Shown: positions 31,591 to 41,287, counted from the first letter of the stretch. The stretch: 64,000 nt of DNA from Thermoflavimicrobium dichotomicum (GCF_900114055.1 NZ_FORR01000001.1:434001-498000), one strand, 5' to 3'. Notes: generated from the letters alone by a model not told the origin. Made by a program: numbers and translations.

Positions 31591-33922
31591 GTTGCGCCCA
31601 TTGGGAAAATGCGTTGGACGTAAGGAAGACCCGCGTTTCATTCGTGGAAAGGGTCGTTATGTCGACGATATCATGTTGCCAGGCATGTTGTACATGTATT
31701 TGGTTCGCAGCCCGTACGCTCATGCACGAATCAAGAGCATTGATACGTCGGCGGCACTGCAGGCGCCAGGAGTCAAACTGGTGATCACCGGTGAAGATCT
31801 GGAGGCCATGAACTTGGCCTGGATTCCGACCATGGCCAACGACCAACAAATGGTACTGGCGACCGGGAAGGTGCTGTATCAGTACCAGGAGGTGGCTGCG
31901 GTTATCGCCGAGACACGCGAACAGGCAGTAGATGCCGCACAACTGATCGATATCGAGTATGAACCGCTTCCTGTCGTCGTCGACCCATTCAAGGCGCTTG
32001 AACCGGATGCCCCGATTTTGCGTGAAGACAGGGAGAAGAAGTCCAACCACGTTTTCCACTGGGAAGCGGGCGATCGGGAGGCCACGGAAGAGCTGTTCCG
32101 GAATGCGCCAGTAGTGGTCAAGAAAGATGTGCGATTCCAACGTGTTCATCCAGCTCCGCTCGAACCGTGCGGCTGTATCGCCGACTACAATCCGTCAACC
32201 GGAAAACTGACGTGGTATGTGACGTCCCAGGCTCCGCATGCGCATCGCACAGTCCTGGCAATGGTCAGCGGCCTGCCGGAGCATCAGATTCGCGTGATTT
32301 CACCGGATGTTGGAGGAGGATTCGGTAACAAGGTTCCGATTTATCCGGGATATGTTGCTGCCGTTGTGGCCTCGCTCAAGCTGGGCAAACCGGTCAAGTG
32401 GATCGAAACCCGCACCGAAAATATTACCAGTACCGGCTTTGCACGCGATTATCACATGACCTGCGAGATCGCTGCCGAGGAAGACGGTCGGGTGTTGGCG
32501 CTGCGGGTGAAGACGATTGCTGATCATGGGGCCTTTGACGCTGCGGCTGATCCGTCCAAGTTCCCGGCAGGTCTGTTCAGCATTGTAACCGGTTCCTACG
32601 ACTTCAAGGAGGCATTGGTCGAGGTCGATGGCGTGTATACGAACAAGGCACCTGGAGGAGTAGCCTACCGCTGTTCGTTCCGCGTGACAGAGGCTGCGTA
32701 TTTGATCGAGCGTGTAATGGATGTGCTTGCTCGCCGTGTGGGCGTTGATCCAGCCGAGTTACGCAAGCGCAACTTCATCCGTAAGGAACAGTTCCCGTAC
32801 AAGTCGCCGACGGGTTGGACCTACGACAGTGGCGACTATGAAAAAACCCTGGCTCTGGCACTGGAGAAAATCGGCTACGAAGAGTTGCGCAAGGAACAGG
32901 CAGAAAAGCGGGCCCGTGGGGAGTTCATGGGCATTGGTATTTCCACCTTTACCGAGGTTGTCGGTGCAGGACCGAGCCACACCTTTGACATCATGGGTAT
33001 CAAAATGTTTGACAGTGCGCAAATTCGCATCCATCCGACAGGCAAGGTAATCGCCCGTTTGGGGGTTCGTCACCAGGGGCAGGGGCATGAGACAACGTTT
33101 GCCCAAATCATTGCTGAGGAGTTGGGTCTGAGTACGGACGATGTCTTGATCGAGGAAGGGGATACCGACAACGCTCCGTACGGACTGGGAACCTATGCCA
33201 GCCGCTCTACCCCGACTGCCGGTGGTGCCGCAGCACTCTGCGCTCGACGGATCCGCGACAAGGCAAAGAAAATCGCGGCACATCTGCTGGAAGTGGGAGA
33301 GGAAGACGTGGTTTGGGATGGCGTGTCATTTTCAGCCAAAGGACTCCCAGGCAAGAGCGTGACAATGAAAGATGTCGCATTTGCGGCGTACACCAATTTG
33401 CCGGAAGGCATGGAACCTGGACTGGAAGCCACGTACTATTATGATCCTCCAAACCTCACCTTCCCTCATGGAGCATACATCGCGGTCGTTGACATCGACA
33501 AAGGAACGGGTGCGGTCAAAGTTCGCCGTTTTCTCGCTGTTGACGATTGCGGAACCGTGATCAACCCGATGATCGTCGATGGACAGGTGCACGGCGGATT
33601 GACGGAAGGCTTTGCGATTGCGTTCATGCAGGACATCCCCTTCGATGATGAAGGAAACTGCCTGGCGCCGAACTGGATGGATTACTTGGTTCCGACCGCG
33701 CTAGACACCCCACACTGGGAAACCGACCGGACCGTGACGCCCTCACCGCATCATCCGATCGGGGCTAAGGGGGTAGGCGAGTCGCCAAACGTCGGTTCGC
33801 CAGCGGCGTTTGTCAATGCTGTAGTGGACGCTCTGGCACCGCTGGGAGTCGAACACATTGACATGCCTATTTTTCCATGGAAGGTATGGCAGATCCTGCG
33901 CGAGCACGGAGTGACCGAGTGA
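31571..33922 (+). CDS. coxL: Form I aerobic CO dehydrogenase large subunit, CoxL
   Basis: Molybdenum-copper catalytic subunit oxidising CO to CO2. The GTG at 31571, 9 nt after AAGGAGG and inside coxS, gives 783 residues. The form I signature AYRCSFR is at residues 365-371, and Cys368 (codon TGT at 32672) is the expected ligand of the Cu-S-Mo cluster. Form II enzymes and other hydroxylases lack this cysteine. The catalytic base glutamate is Glu737 in GAKGVGESP. Moco-contact segments include GGGFGNK and GQGHET. No export signal, so it acts on the cytoplasmic side. Confidence 0.95.
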   Translation: MALHQTELRPLGKCVGRKEDPRFIRGKGRYVDDIMLPGMLYMYLVRSPYAHARIKSIDTSAALQAPGVKLVITGEDLEAMNLAWIPTMANDQQMVLATGKVLYQYQEVAAVIAETREQAVDAAQLIDIEYEPLPVVVDPFKALEPDAPILREDREKKSNHVFHWEAGDREATEELFRNAPVVVKKDVRFQRVHPAPLEPCGCIADYNPSTGKLTWYVTSQAPHAHRTVLAMVSGLPEHQIRVISPDVGGGFGNKVPIYPGYVAAVVASLKLGKPVKWIETRTENITSTGFARDYHMTCEIAAEEDGRVLALRVKTIADHGAFDAAADPSKFPAGLFSIVTGSYDFKEALVEVDGVYTNKAPGGVAYRCSFRVTEAAYLIERVMDVLARRVGVDPAELRKRNFIRKEQFPYKSPTGWTYDSGDYEKTLALALEKIGYEELRKEQAEKRARGEFMGIGISTFTEVVGAGPSHTFDIMGIKMFDSAQIRIHPTGKVIARLGVRHQGQGHETTFAQIIAEELGLSTDDVLIEEGDTDNAPYGLGTYASRSTPTAGGAAALCARRIRDKAKKIAAHLLEVGEEDVVWDGVSFSAKGLPGKSVTMKDVAFAAYTNLPEGMEPGLEATYYYDPPNLTFPHGAYIAVVDIDKGTGAVKVRRFLAVDDCGTVINPMIVDGQVHGGLTEGFAIAFMQDIPFDDEGNCLAPNWMDYLVPTALDTPHWETDRTVTPSPHHPIGAKGVGESPNVGSPAAFVNAVVDALAPLGVEHIDMPIFPWKVWQILREHGVTE

Positions 33923-34127
33923 CGGTTAAAAAGAGGGAGGACGGCGCTGAAGAAAGGGATTCTCCCAACAGAACCGCGTGTTAGGAGCGGACGCCCTCCG
34001 GGATGTTTTCCTGCATCAATCGGTGTTGGTTAGGAGGGTGATCCGGTACAGGCAAGCGCGGAGTTCACAGAAAAAGATGGGTAAGGAGGTGGTTCCGGCG
34101 GAGATTTTCCTCTGCCGGATCACGCGA

Positions 34128-35135
34128 ATGAACACGATAAGGGACGAGGTTCGTTTGTTGGAAGAGCGCCGGGAACCTTATGTCGTGGTGACCGTGGTTC
34201 GTCGGGTCAGACCCAGTTCGGCCACCGTGGGAGACAAGGCTGTTGTCGCTCCTGATGGCCGGATGATTGGTTTCGTCGGAGGTCACTGTACTCGAAGATT
34301 GGTGATAGAGCAAGCTCGGCAGTGTTTGGAAACGGGTCAGAGCCAATTGTTGCTCATTACCACACGTCAGACCGCTGAAGAGGTCGAGGGGGTGACGGTT
34401 TTACCGATGACCTGCCAGTCAGAGGGCGAGGTGGAACTGTTCATCGAACCCAAGATTCCGGATCCGCTCCTGCTCATAATCGGTGAATCTCCCATCGCCC
34501 TGGCGCTGGAGGAGCTGGCCCCAAGGTTTGGTTGGTTTCCTCGTCGGCTGGCGTTGGAAGAAATGAAGGTAAATGACGGCGATCCGGCAGAACTCTTAAA
34601 ACGGGACGTGTTGAAGATGTGTGAGCCCGGCATGTACGCAGTGGTGGCGACAATGGGAATGTACGACAGTGAAAGCCTGCTGGCACTTCGGGAGTGCCCG
34701 TTGGCTTACGCTGGACTGGTCATCAGTCCGAAACGCTGGGGCTCTCTGCGGGAGGAGTTGTTTAGCGCAGGAGTTTCGGCAGAGTTTTGCGATTTCGTCA
34801 CTGCTCCGGCCGGCCACGATATTGGAGCCGTTGGACCTCAGGAGATCGCAGTCAGTATCTTTGCACAAATGATCGAGCGGCGGCGCCGGCAGGCGGAAGT
34901 TCGCTACCATCCGCCATCAGGTACGGTATTGAAGGAGGCGACTGCCGAGGAGACCGTGACTGCGTCCACGGCACAGAAGTTGGGGACGGGTGTTGACCCG
35001 GTTTGCGGAATGCTTGTTGATCTAGACAGCACGCCTTACCGTACAATGCATGAAGGAACGATGTATGGTTTTTGCTGTCCTCATTGTATGCGAAAATTTC
35101 AACACAACCCGGAAGCGTACTTGACACCCCACTAA
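34128..35135 (+). CDS. XdhC/CoxF-family protein fused to a YHS metal-binding domain
   Basis: Maturation-type protein. From the ATG at 34128 (335 residues) the N-terminal XdhC domain runs to about 115 (VVTVVRRVRPSS, GFVGGHCTRRLV). A degenerate Rossmann-like XdhC C-domain follows (LLLIIGESPIALALEEL, APAGHDIGAVGPQEIAVSI), then a linker and a C-terminal YHS domain (289-335) with DPVCGMLV and FCCPHC, i.e. Cys293, 316, 317 and 320. YHS domains bind copper or other soft metals in transporters. CoxF-type proteins help build the Mo-S-Cu site, so copper delivery is plausible but inferred. The start is uncertain: no good ribosome site precedes 34128 and the frame is open back to 33978. Confidence 0.8.
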   Translation: MNTIRDEVRLLEERREPYVVVTVVRRVRPSSATVGDKAVVAPDGRMIGFVGGHCTRRLVIEQARQCLETGQSQLLLITTRQTAEEVEGVTVLPMTCQSEGEVELFIEPKIPDPLLLIIGESPIALALEELAPRFGWFPRRLALEEMKVNDGDPAELLKRDVLKMCEPGMYAVVATMGMYDSESLLALRECPLAYAGLVISPKRWGSLREELFSAGVSAEFCDFVTAPAGHDIGAVGPQEIAVSIFAQMIERRRRQAEVRYHPPSGTVLKEATAEETVTASTAQKLGTGVDPVCGMLVDLDSTPYRTMHEGTMYGFCCPHCMRKFQHNPEAYLTPH

Positions 35136-35181
35136 AAAGGGGAGGGTGTGTCAAGCCGTTTCCGGTAGGGAGGGATTACAG

Positions 35182-35682
35182 ATGCGTACGTATCAAGGAG
35201 ACTTTGTTATCGATTTGCCACGTTCGTCCGTGTGGGCGTTCATTACGGATCCAGAGCGGGTAGGGCCGTGTATTCCGGATCTTTTGAAGCTGGATGTAGA
35301 GAGCGAGACCCGCTTTCATGCGGTTGTCCGCGTCGGTGTCGGACCCGTTCGGGGCAAGTTCAAATTGTCGACTGAATTGACTGTGACCGAGCCGGAAGTG
35401 TCTGCTGAGCTCTCCATTCGTGGTGGAGGCATGGGCAGTGGCGTTGATATGAAGGCGAAACTGACGCTCAGTGATACGGAAAACGGCGGAACGAAACTGG
35501 ATTGGCGCTGTGATGCCGCAATCAGTGGGCCAGTTGCCAGCCTGGGCGGCCGATTGATTGACAATGAAGCCAAGAAGATTACGGAAAAGATGTTCAACAA
35601 TTTGAGCAAGGCGCTCTCGTCCGTGTCGGAGCAAGTGGCTGCGACATCGGAGGAGACGGCGGAACCCGGATTGAAGGAGTGA
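35182..35682 (+). CDS. coxG: CoxG-like SRPBCC protein (CO dehydrogenase membrane/quinone partner)
   Basis: 166 residues, SRPBCC/START-like fold: VIDLPRSSVWAFITDPERVG (start of the fold), a beta-rich middle, and a long C-terminal helix (DNEAKKITEKMFNNLSKAL). The ATG at 35182 follows GGGAGGG at 7-8 nt. CoxG is known to attach CO dehydrogenase to the membrane, and in mycobacteria has been reported to carry menaquinone to it. Here it would link CODH to the quinone pool used by the qox oxidase at 44-48 kb. Standard member of cox clusters. Confidence 0.88.
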   Translation: MRTYQGDFVIDLPRSSVWAFITDPERVGPCIPDLLKLDVESETRFHAVVRVGVGPVRGKFKLSTELTVTEPEVSAELSIRGGGMGSGVDMKAKLTLSDTENGGTKLDWRCDAAISGPVASLGGRLIDNEAKKITEKMFNNLSKALSSVSEQVAATSEETAEPGLKE

Positions 35683-35716
35683 CTGCCCGGGACCGCTTTC
35701 GCGGAGGGACAGAATC

Positions 35717-36580
35717 GTGAACAATCATGTGGAGAAGTTGAAGAAAAACTTACGTGAAGCCAATTACGTGGCCGATGAGGGACTGGCCATGGTTCTCTAC
35801 CTGGCACAACGGCTGGGCCGACCACTGCTTTTGGAGGGCCCGGCCGGTGTCGGTAAAACCGCACTGGCCAAGGCAGTGTCGGCAGTTCGTGGCGTCGAGT
35901 TGATTCGTCTGCAGTGCTACGAGGGATTGGATGCTGCTCACGCTCTGTACGATTGGGATTATCCCAAACAGCTATTGATGACCAGAGCCACGTTATCCGG
36001 CGAGGCCGGGAATACGGCACCGGACATCTACACTGACCGTTTCTTGATTGAACGGCCTTTATTGCGTGCTTTGAAGACAAAACCCGCCCCCGTTCTGTTA
36101 ATCGACGAGGTGGATCGGGCCGACGAAGAATTTGAAGCCCTGTTGCTGGAATTCCTGTCAGAGTTCCAGATTACGATTCCGGAACGGGGCTCGTTTCGTG
36201 CTGCAGAGCCGCCGACGGTGATCCTGACGTCCAATCGCACACGCGATTTATCGGATGCGCTCAGGAGGCGTTGTCTCTACTATTGGTTAGACTATCCGAG
36301 CGTGGAGCAGGAAGCAGCCATCATTGCCCTTCACGTGCCTGATGTGGCTCCGGCCATTGCCCGCCAGATTGCGCGTGCGGTGCGCCGGTTGCGCAAATGG
36401 TCATTGCTCAAGCCTCCAGGAATGGCGGAAACAATCGATTGGGCGCGTGCTGTCGCTGAACTGGCGGCGGGAGAATTGGACGAGACAGTAACCCAACTGA
36501 CGCTCGGGTGCCTGTTAAAGACGCAGGAAGACATGGAACTGGTACGAGAGAAAGGACTGGCCCAATTGTGGAACGCATAG
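35717..36580 (+). CDS. coxD: CoxD, MoxR-type AAA+ ATPase
   Basis: 287-residue MoxR-family AAA+ chaperone with Walker A GPAGVGKTALA, Walker B LLIDEVDRADEEFEA and sensor/arginine-finger regions (TSNRTRDLSDALRRRC). In Oligotropha CoxD is required to add the sulfur bridging Mo and Cu in CoxL. The start is GTG 35717. The next gene, coxE, begins inside its 3' end, the usual MoxR-vWA pairing. Confidence 0.92.
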   Translation: MNNHVEKLKKNLREANYVADEGLAMVLYLAQRLGRPLLLEGPAGVGKTALAKAVSAVRGVELIRLQCYEGLDAAHALYDWDYPKQLLMTRATLSGEAGNTAPDIYTDRFLIERPLLRALKTKPAPVLLIDEVDRADEEFEALLLEFLSEFQITIPERGSFRAAEPPTVILTSNRTRDLSDALRRRCLYYWLDYPSVEQEAAIIALHVPDVAPAIARQIARAVRRLRKWSLLKPPGMAETIDWARAVAELAAGELDETVTQLTLGCLLKTQEDMELVREKGLAQLWNA

Positions 36581-37767
36581 ATCTGTCCGGACTGACGAAG
36601 ATGACTGCAACGCTGATTCGTCAGGTGCAGGATTTTGCCCCTTTTCTGCGCAAATACGGGTTTCGTGTGGGGACACCGGAGACATTGGCTGCGCTCAAGT
36701 GTTTGGAAGAGGCGGACTTGTCGATGCCGGAGCAACTTTTTTTTGCACTGCGTTCGGTCTATGCACGCTCACCGGTCGAGTGGGCTTCGTTTCCACATCT
36801 GTTTGAGCGTCATTTTTTGAATCGGGGAACCCGGCTGGAAGAAAAGAAACGGGTTCAGTTGGAGGATCGGTCCGGGCATTCAAGGGGGCCGGCTGTGACA
36901 CAAGATCACTCGTCCACTGTGAGTTTTGCCATGCAACCGGGATCCAGTCCGAATCAGGGAGAACGCTACGCCCTGCAAGCTGACTCGAATCAGTTGCAGG
37001 CGGTGTTGGCCGTCACCAAGCGGGCTTTGCGACAATTCGACAGCCCGCCGGGGAGACGGTTTCGTCGTGGCGGGCGCGATCGGGTGAATCTGCGTGCGAC
37101 GATGCGTGAGAGCGTCCGTTATGCGGGTGAGCCGCTCCGACTGCGTTGGCAACAGTATCGTCCAGATCGACCGTCGGTTGTACTTTTGATCGACATTTCC
37201 GGATCGATGAAGGAGTATGCCCCGTTCATGACTGCCCTCGCATGGTCGTTTACACGCCTGCGTCTGCGCAGCGAGGTGTTCGTCTTCTCGACCCGGCTCA
37301 AGCGTGTCACGCATCTGGTGGCGCGTAAAGCCGTGAAAGGGATCACGGTGTCGGAACTGACAGAGCTCAAGGGAGGAACACGCATTGGGGAAGCGCTTGA
37401 GGAGTTGCAGCACAGGTACGGCGGTCTGCTGCGGCGACACACTTTTGTGATCATCGTGTCGGACGGGTTTGACGCCGGCCATCCCGAACGCTTGCGCTCC
37501 GCTTTGCAGTCGCTTTCCGAACGCGTGCGGCACATGGTATGGATCAATCCCCTGCTCGGTGATCCAGGCTATGAACCAATCTCATCTGGCATGACAATAG
37601 CGCGGCCGTACATCCATCGACTGGTCGACGTACATGACCTGGACAGCTGGCGGGAAGCAGTGGAAAGTCAGATTTTCCGGCCGATTTCCGATCCTGTGAC
37701 ACCACTGCCTCTCATTTTGGATTCCGCATCTCCATCTGGAGAGGGAGATACGAATCCTGAAGTTTGA
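36568..37767 (+). CDS. coxE: CoxE, von Willebrand factor A domain protein
   Basis: 399 residues from GTG 36568 (an ATG at 36601 is the alternative); the 5' end overlaps coxD by 13 bp. The C-terminal vWA domain has the MIDAS motif DISGS (about residue 209) and later VSDGFD. The N-terminal half is the CoxE-type helical region. CoxE acts with CoxD and CoxF in assembling the Mo-S-Cu centre, copper insertion being its proposed step. Followed by a hairpin plus T-run (37805-37826). Confidence 0.9.
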   Translation: MERIDLSGLTKMTATLIRQVQDFAPFLRKYGFRVGTPETLAALKCLEEADLSMPEQLFFALRSVYARSPVEWASFPHLFERHFLNRGTRLEEKKRVQLEDRSGHSRGPAVTQDHSSTVSFAMQPGSSPNQGERYALQADSNQLQAVLAVTKRALRQFDSPPGRRFRRGGRDRVNLRATMRESVRYAGEPLRLRWQQYRPDRPSVVLLIDISGSMKEYAPFMTALAWSFTRLRLRSEVFVFSTRLKRVTHLVARKAVKGITVSELTELKGGTRIGEALEELQHRYGGLLRRHTFVIIVSDGFDAGHPERLRSALQSLSERVRHMVWINPLLGDPGYEPISSGMTIARPYIHRLVDVHDLDSWREAVESQIFRPISDPVTPLPLILDSASPSGEGDTNPEV

Positions 37768-37804
37768 AGCGATCCTCCACGTTCCGTTATCCCGATCATC
37801 TTAT

Positions 37805-37826
37805 GGAGCATCTGCTCCTGTTTTTC
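37805..37826 (+). terminator. Likely terminator after coxE
   Basis: GGAGC, 4-nt loop ATCT, GCTCC, then TGTTTTT. A short stem, but followed by a T-run. The remaining 37827-38160 holds no gene I can support; a second hairpin GGAGGCC/GGCCTCC lies at 38097-38118. Confidence 0.6.
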
Positions 37827-38160
37827 CATGTTCTCGCTATTCCGGTTTTCTGTTGGTTCTGGGAGGAGAACGATATCGTGAGTCAGGTGGATTTCACCAC
37901 AGTCCTAGGGCTCATCATGTAAACCAGTTGAGAGGATTAGCGATTTTGGACACGAATTTCGAGCATTTCCACCTCATCGTCAAATCGGATGACGACGGCC
38001 AGGAGTGATCTGGTTCAACCCGTTCTGGCCGTCTGGAGATATTGGCCTGAAGCCAGGGAGGATGAAGGCAACTCTTCCCTGCATCGACACGTTTTCGGAG
38101 GCCTGCGATTCGGCCTCCTTTCAACTGACCAAACGCATCCATGAATTGGAGGTGACGGAT

Positions 38161-38544
38161 GTGAGAGAGAATCGGGAAATCGCCTTGGCAATGGAAGAAG
38201 CGAAGCGGGCTGGCCGGAAGATGGCACTGGCCACTGTTGTCCGCGTGAAAGGATCTGCCTATCGTCGGGAGGGCGCCAACGGTGTGATTTCCGGCGGTTG
38301 CCTGGAGCCAGACGTGACGGAAGTGGCCAAACAGGTGATGGCAGATGGTCGCCCTGTCCTCAAGCGTTATGATTTGGACGAAGATTTTGTGTGGGGTTTG
38401 GGGCTAGGCTGTCCGGGAACTGTCGACATATGGATCGAGCCAGTTTCGGACGATGGAACAGAGAAGGTTACTGACACTTCGCGGTCATCCGTCGAAGAGA
38501 ATGCAGAGGGACAGGGTTTCGCAGGAAAGGAGGGGCTCTCATGA
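38161..38544 (+). CDS. XdhC N-terminal-domain protein (CoxI-like)
   Basis: 127 residues from GTG 38161, 5 nt after GGAGGTGA. The XdhC N-terminal domain is recognisable by ATVVRVKGSAYRREGA, SGGCLEPDVTEVAK and GLGLGCPGTVDIWIEP. XdhC-type proteins hold the sulfurated cofactor before insertion. Odd: between REGA and SGGCLEP there are only four residues, whereas relatives usually have a loop of some 15 (a KMLIDEDG-like stretch), so a small in-frame deletion is possible. It overlaps the next gene by ATGA; together the two equal one full XdhC protein. Confidence 0.82.
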   Translation: MRENREIALAMEEAKRAGRKMALATVVRVKGSAYRREGANGVISGGCLEPDVTEVAKQVMADGRPVLKRYDLDEDFVWGLGLGCPGTVDIWIEPVSDDGTEKVTDTSRSSVEENAEGQGFAGKEGLS

Positions 38545-39377
38545 GTGGACAGAAAGAAAACAGTTCCCGTGACTTGGTAAAAGAACCTCTTGCCGCGTGG
38601 ACTGTTTGCCTTAAGGAAGAGCGGGCAGCCGTGTTGAGCACGCTCTTGGAGTCTTCTTCCCCGGCTCTTCCCGTTGGAGCTCGTCTCTTTGTCCCTGAGG
38701 ATGGCGAACCCTTGGGGGATTTGGGCGACGCATCCCTGAACCGGTTGGTTGTCGAGTTGGCAAGGAAAAAACTGGACACCCTTTATCCCAAGTCGGAGAC
38801 GTGTCAGTTTTCCTTGCCTGGTGGCGGGCAAGCACAGGTTTTCGTCGATGTCAACCTTCCGCCGTTTGAACTGATTATTTTCGGTGCTGGTCATGATGCC
38901 ATCCCTCTGGCGAAATTCGCCGTCCAGTTGGGCTTCAAAACAACGGTGGTGGATCCACGCCCGGCTTACGCTACGGAGGAGCGTTTTCCGGGAGCACGGA
39001 TCATTCTGGCCGATGTGAATTCCTGGGAGGAACGGGTGAACATCGGAAGGCGGACGCATGTCGTCGTGATGAACCACCACTTGGAGCGTGACCGGGCAAC
39101 CCTCCGCTTTGTACTGAACTCCCCTGCTCCCTACGTGGGTGTGCTCGGACCGCGATCCCGCTGCCAGCGGATGCTGGAGGCACTGGAAAAGGAAGGGGTC
39201 ATCTTCCGAGAGGAGCAGCTGGCCCGAATGTATAATCCTGTCGGCCTTGACATCGGTGCCGAAACCTCGGAGGAAGTGGCGATCAGTATTCTGTCGGAGA
39301 TCCTGGCATTTAGAAATGGCCATGCGGGCGGATTTTTGCGGGGACGGGAAAGTGTTCATCAACCCGCCCGGAGATGA
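38541..39377 (+). CDS. XdhC Rossmann-domain protein
   Basis: 278 residues. The C-terminal half is a clear XdhC_C Rossmann domain: IIFGAGHDAIPLAKFAVQLGF, VVDPRPAYATEERFPGA, YVGVLGPRSRCQRML and NPVGLDIGAETSEEVAISIL. The N-terminal ~110 residues are a less conserved XdhC-linker region. Coupled to the preceding XdhC-N gene by an ATGA overlap. Likely a Moco sulfuration/insertion chaperone for CoxL. This is the second XdhC set in the cluster, the other being the YHS fusion. Confidence 0.88.
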   Translation: MSGQKENSSRDLVKEPLAAWTVCLKEERAAVLSTLLESSSPALPVGARLFVPEDGEPLGDLGDASLNRLVVELARKKLDTLYPKSETCQFSLPGGGQAQVFVDVNLPPFELIIFGAGHDAIPLAKFAVQLGFKTTVVDPRPAYATEERFPGARIILADVNSWEERVNIGRRTHVVVMNHHLERDRATLRFVLNSPAPYVGVLGPRSRCQRMLEALEKEGVIFREEQLARMYNPVGLDIGAETSEEVAISILSEILAFRNGHAGGFLRGRESVHQPARR

Positions 39378-39405
39378 TCGCAACCGGGTGTACTCTCGGT
39401 TGCGA
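39376..39405. other. Hairpin after the XdhC pair
   Basis: Perfect 10-bp stem ATCGCAACCG/CGGTTGCGAT with a 10-nt loop starting at the stop codon, but no T-run. May protect the 3' end or act as a weak terminator. 39406-39734 shows no gene. Confidence 0.5.
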
Positions 39406-39734
39406 TCGATTCGTTATGTAGACAGGGAGATGTCAGTATGCTGCGGTCATTTCTAAGAGAGAAATGCATCCGATTCAATGGAGAAATGATAGCGTTTTGG
39501 TTATGCTGTCTTCAGGCGGTGACATCTGACCTCATCTAACTTGAATGATCACATCCACTCCTGTTCATGTGGATGCACATTGGTTTGTGACGTCAACGGA
39601 CAGATCATTGCTTGACCAAACCTATATATGGAACGAGTCATCAAAGGGAGAACCGCATAAACAGGCTCAATGAATCGAGAAGCTCGTCAACTTATTGTCA
39701 AGCAGTTCACAACTAATGCCGAAAGGTGTTGACC

Positions 39735-40421
39735 ATGGAGACTGGCGTGTTTGCCCTAATCCTCGCTGCGGGGACATCATCGCGGATGGGGACACCGAAA
39801 CAACTCCTCGACTGGGGAGGCAAGCCCTTGTTGGAGCAGGTCATCCGGAAGACGCTGACATTCCACTTCCCAGAGGTGGTTACGGTAGTCGGTCACCAGG
39901 CGGAAGAGATTCAGCAGTTGATCCGGATCAAGGACGATCGCTTCCGTTGGGTGGTCAACCAAAATTACGCCGCCGGACAGAGTACATCCCTTTTGACCGG
40001 TTTAGCAAATGTGGAAGGTCGCTACCATTCAGCAATGGTGTTTTTGGGCGATCAACCTCTGATTGCAGAAGATACGATCCGACGGGTCCTCGAAAGAGGT
40101 CTTGAAAAGCTCCATACCCTTGGGAAGCCCGAGCCCTTTGTCGTCCGGCCTTCTTTTCAGGGCATTCCCGGCCATCCTGTTTTTCTGGGAAATATCCGGT
40201 CGTTAGATTTGACGGGACTGAAGGGGGATGAGGGAGCGAAAGGGGTAATTTGCACCATACCGAACCGGACCATTTTGTCTGTGGAAGACTCCGGTGCCGT
40301 GCTGGATATCGACACCCCCGAAGCTTATGAAAGAGTCCGGCGGCTTGCCTTCCATTCGAATGACGGAAGTTCTAACGCGGGAGGAGATCTGAAAACAGAA
40401 CGGCTTGAATCAGCGGAATGA
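39735..40421 (+). CDS. mocA: Molybdenum cofactor nucleotidyltransferase (MocA/CoxK-like)
   Basis: 228-residue MobA-like NTP transferase. The N-terminal signature LAAGTSSRMGTPKQLLDWGG, the metal-binding MVFLGDQPLI and the acceptor loop GIPGHPVFL are all present. MocA adds CMP to molybdopterin, making MCD, the cofactor form used by CO dehydrogenase and other xanthine-oxidase-family enzymes. Start ATG 39735 (a GTG/TTG lies just upstream) 6 nt after AAAGGTG. Last gene of the cox block. Confidence 0.9.
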   Translation: METGVFALILAAGTSSRMGTPKQLLDWGGKPLLEQVIRKTLTFHFPEVVTVVGHQAEEIQQLIRIKDDRFRWVVNQNYAAGQSTSLLTGLANVEGRYHSAMVFLGDQPLIAEDTIRRVLERGLEKLHTLGKPEPFVVRPSFQGIPGHPVFLGNIRSLDLTGLKGDEGAKGVICTIPNRTILSVEDSGAVLDIDTPEAYERVRRLAFHSNDGSSNAGGDLKTERLESAE

Positions 40422-40614
40422 ACCGGGATTTCCCCGGCGTTAGTCTTACTATAATACATTGGATAAAAATTAAGGAAAGTGGAAGGAGTGTTAAACTTCC
40501 ACTATAAAATTTATATCCTTGCGTGCAAGAGAACTCCTTAGCCTCAGTTATAGGGATGAGAGCGAGCGTCGGACAAGGGGGGTTTTAACCCAGGGGGTTA
40601 ATCCTCTCGCAAGT

Positions 40615-41207
40615 CCGACATTGGTACTCATCGGATTCGAAGCGTACGAAAATTTGACCCTTACCCGTGCCCGGCCTTGGGTATCAGCTTACAAGTGGCC
40701 GATTTACTATTTTATTGCTGTTGTTTTTTGGAACCTTGTAGGCGCCGGATTGTTCGGATTCTTCATCAATCCTCCGATTGCACTTTATTACATGCAAGGA
40801 CTTAACACCACATCCGTGCATGGGCATACGGCGCTATTCGGAGTGTACGGGATGTTGGGAATTGGGCTCATGCTTTTTTGCTTGCGGGGTTTGACCAAAA
40901 AACACATATGGAAAACGAAGGCACTCGCTTTCTCGTTTTGGGCGATCAATATCGGACGACTCAAACATGGGCAAGTGTGGAACACGGCACTTGGTTTGCA
41001 CGTTCGGCTGAATTCATGTCGCAGGGAATCATTCACAACTTTGTATGGCTCAGGGTAATTGGCGACACCATTTTTGCGATTGGTGCGCTCGTGCTTGGCT
41101 GGTTTATCCTCGGCCTGAAAACCGGCTGGTCGCTCACTGGTGAACGACTGCCCTATGCGAGGAAGGAAAGGCCCATGCAAAATGAATATCTGCAGATCAG
41201 CCTTTAA
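40615..41207 (+). pseudogene. Quinol nitric oxide reductase (norZ/qNorB) 3' remnant
   Basis: Two frames together give the C-terminal third of a qNOR. The first reads FEAYENL, FWNLVGAGLFGFFINPPIAL, GLNTTSVHGHTALFGVYGM and ends around FSFWAINIG. After about 40965 the match continues in another frame as TWASVEHGTWFARSAEFM and WLRVIGDTIFAIGALVLGWF. About 15 residues are missing at the junction (deletion plus frameshift) and the N-terminal two thirds of the gene are absent. Clearly dead. It shows that an ancestor had quinol-driven NO reduction here. Confidence 0.85.
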
Positions 41208-41287
41208 GGGGAAAATTTGAGTTCGGAATACTCTATTGCTATTTCTTATCCTTTATTCATTCACCAGACCGTAAAGCAGTTCAACGC

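Noticed and set aside
31571-33922. Large subunit as xanthine dehydrogenase or form II Cox-like hydroxylase
   Set aside because: The AYRCSFR cysteine motif and full coxD/E/G context favour form I CO dehydrogenase.
37878-37922. 14-codon frame after GGGAGGAGAACG between coxE and the XdhC pair
   Set aside because: Good ribosome-like site, but the peptide (SQVDFTTVLGLIM) stops at once; at most a decayed gene start.
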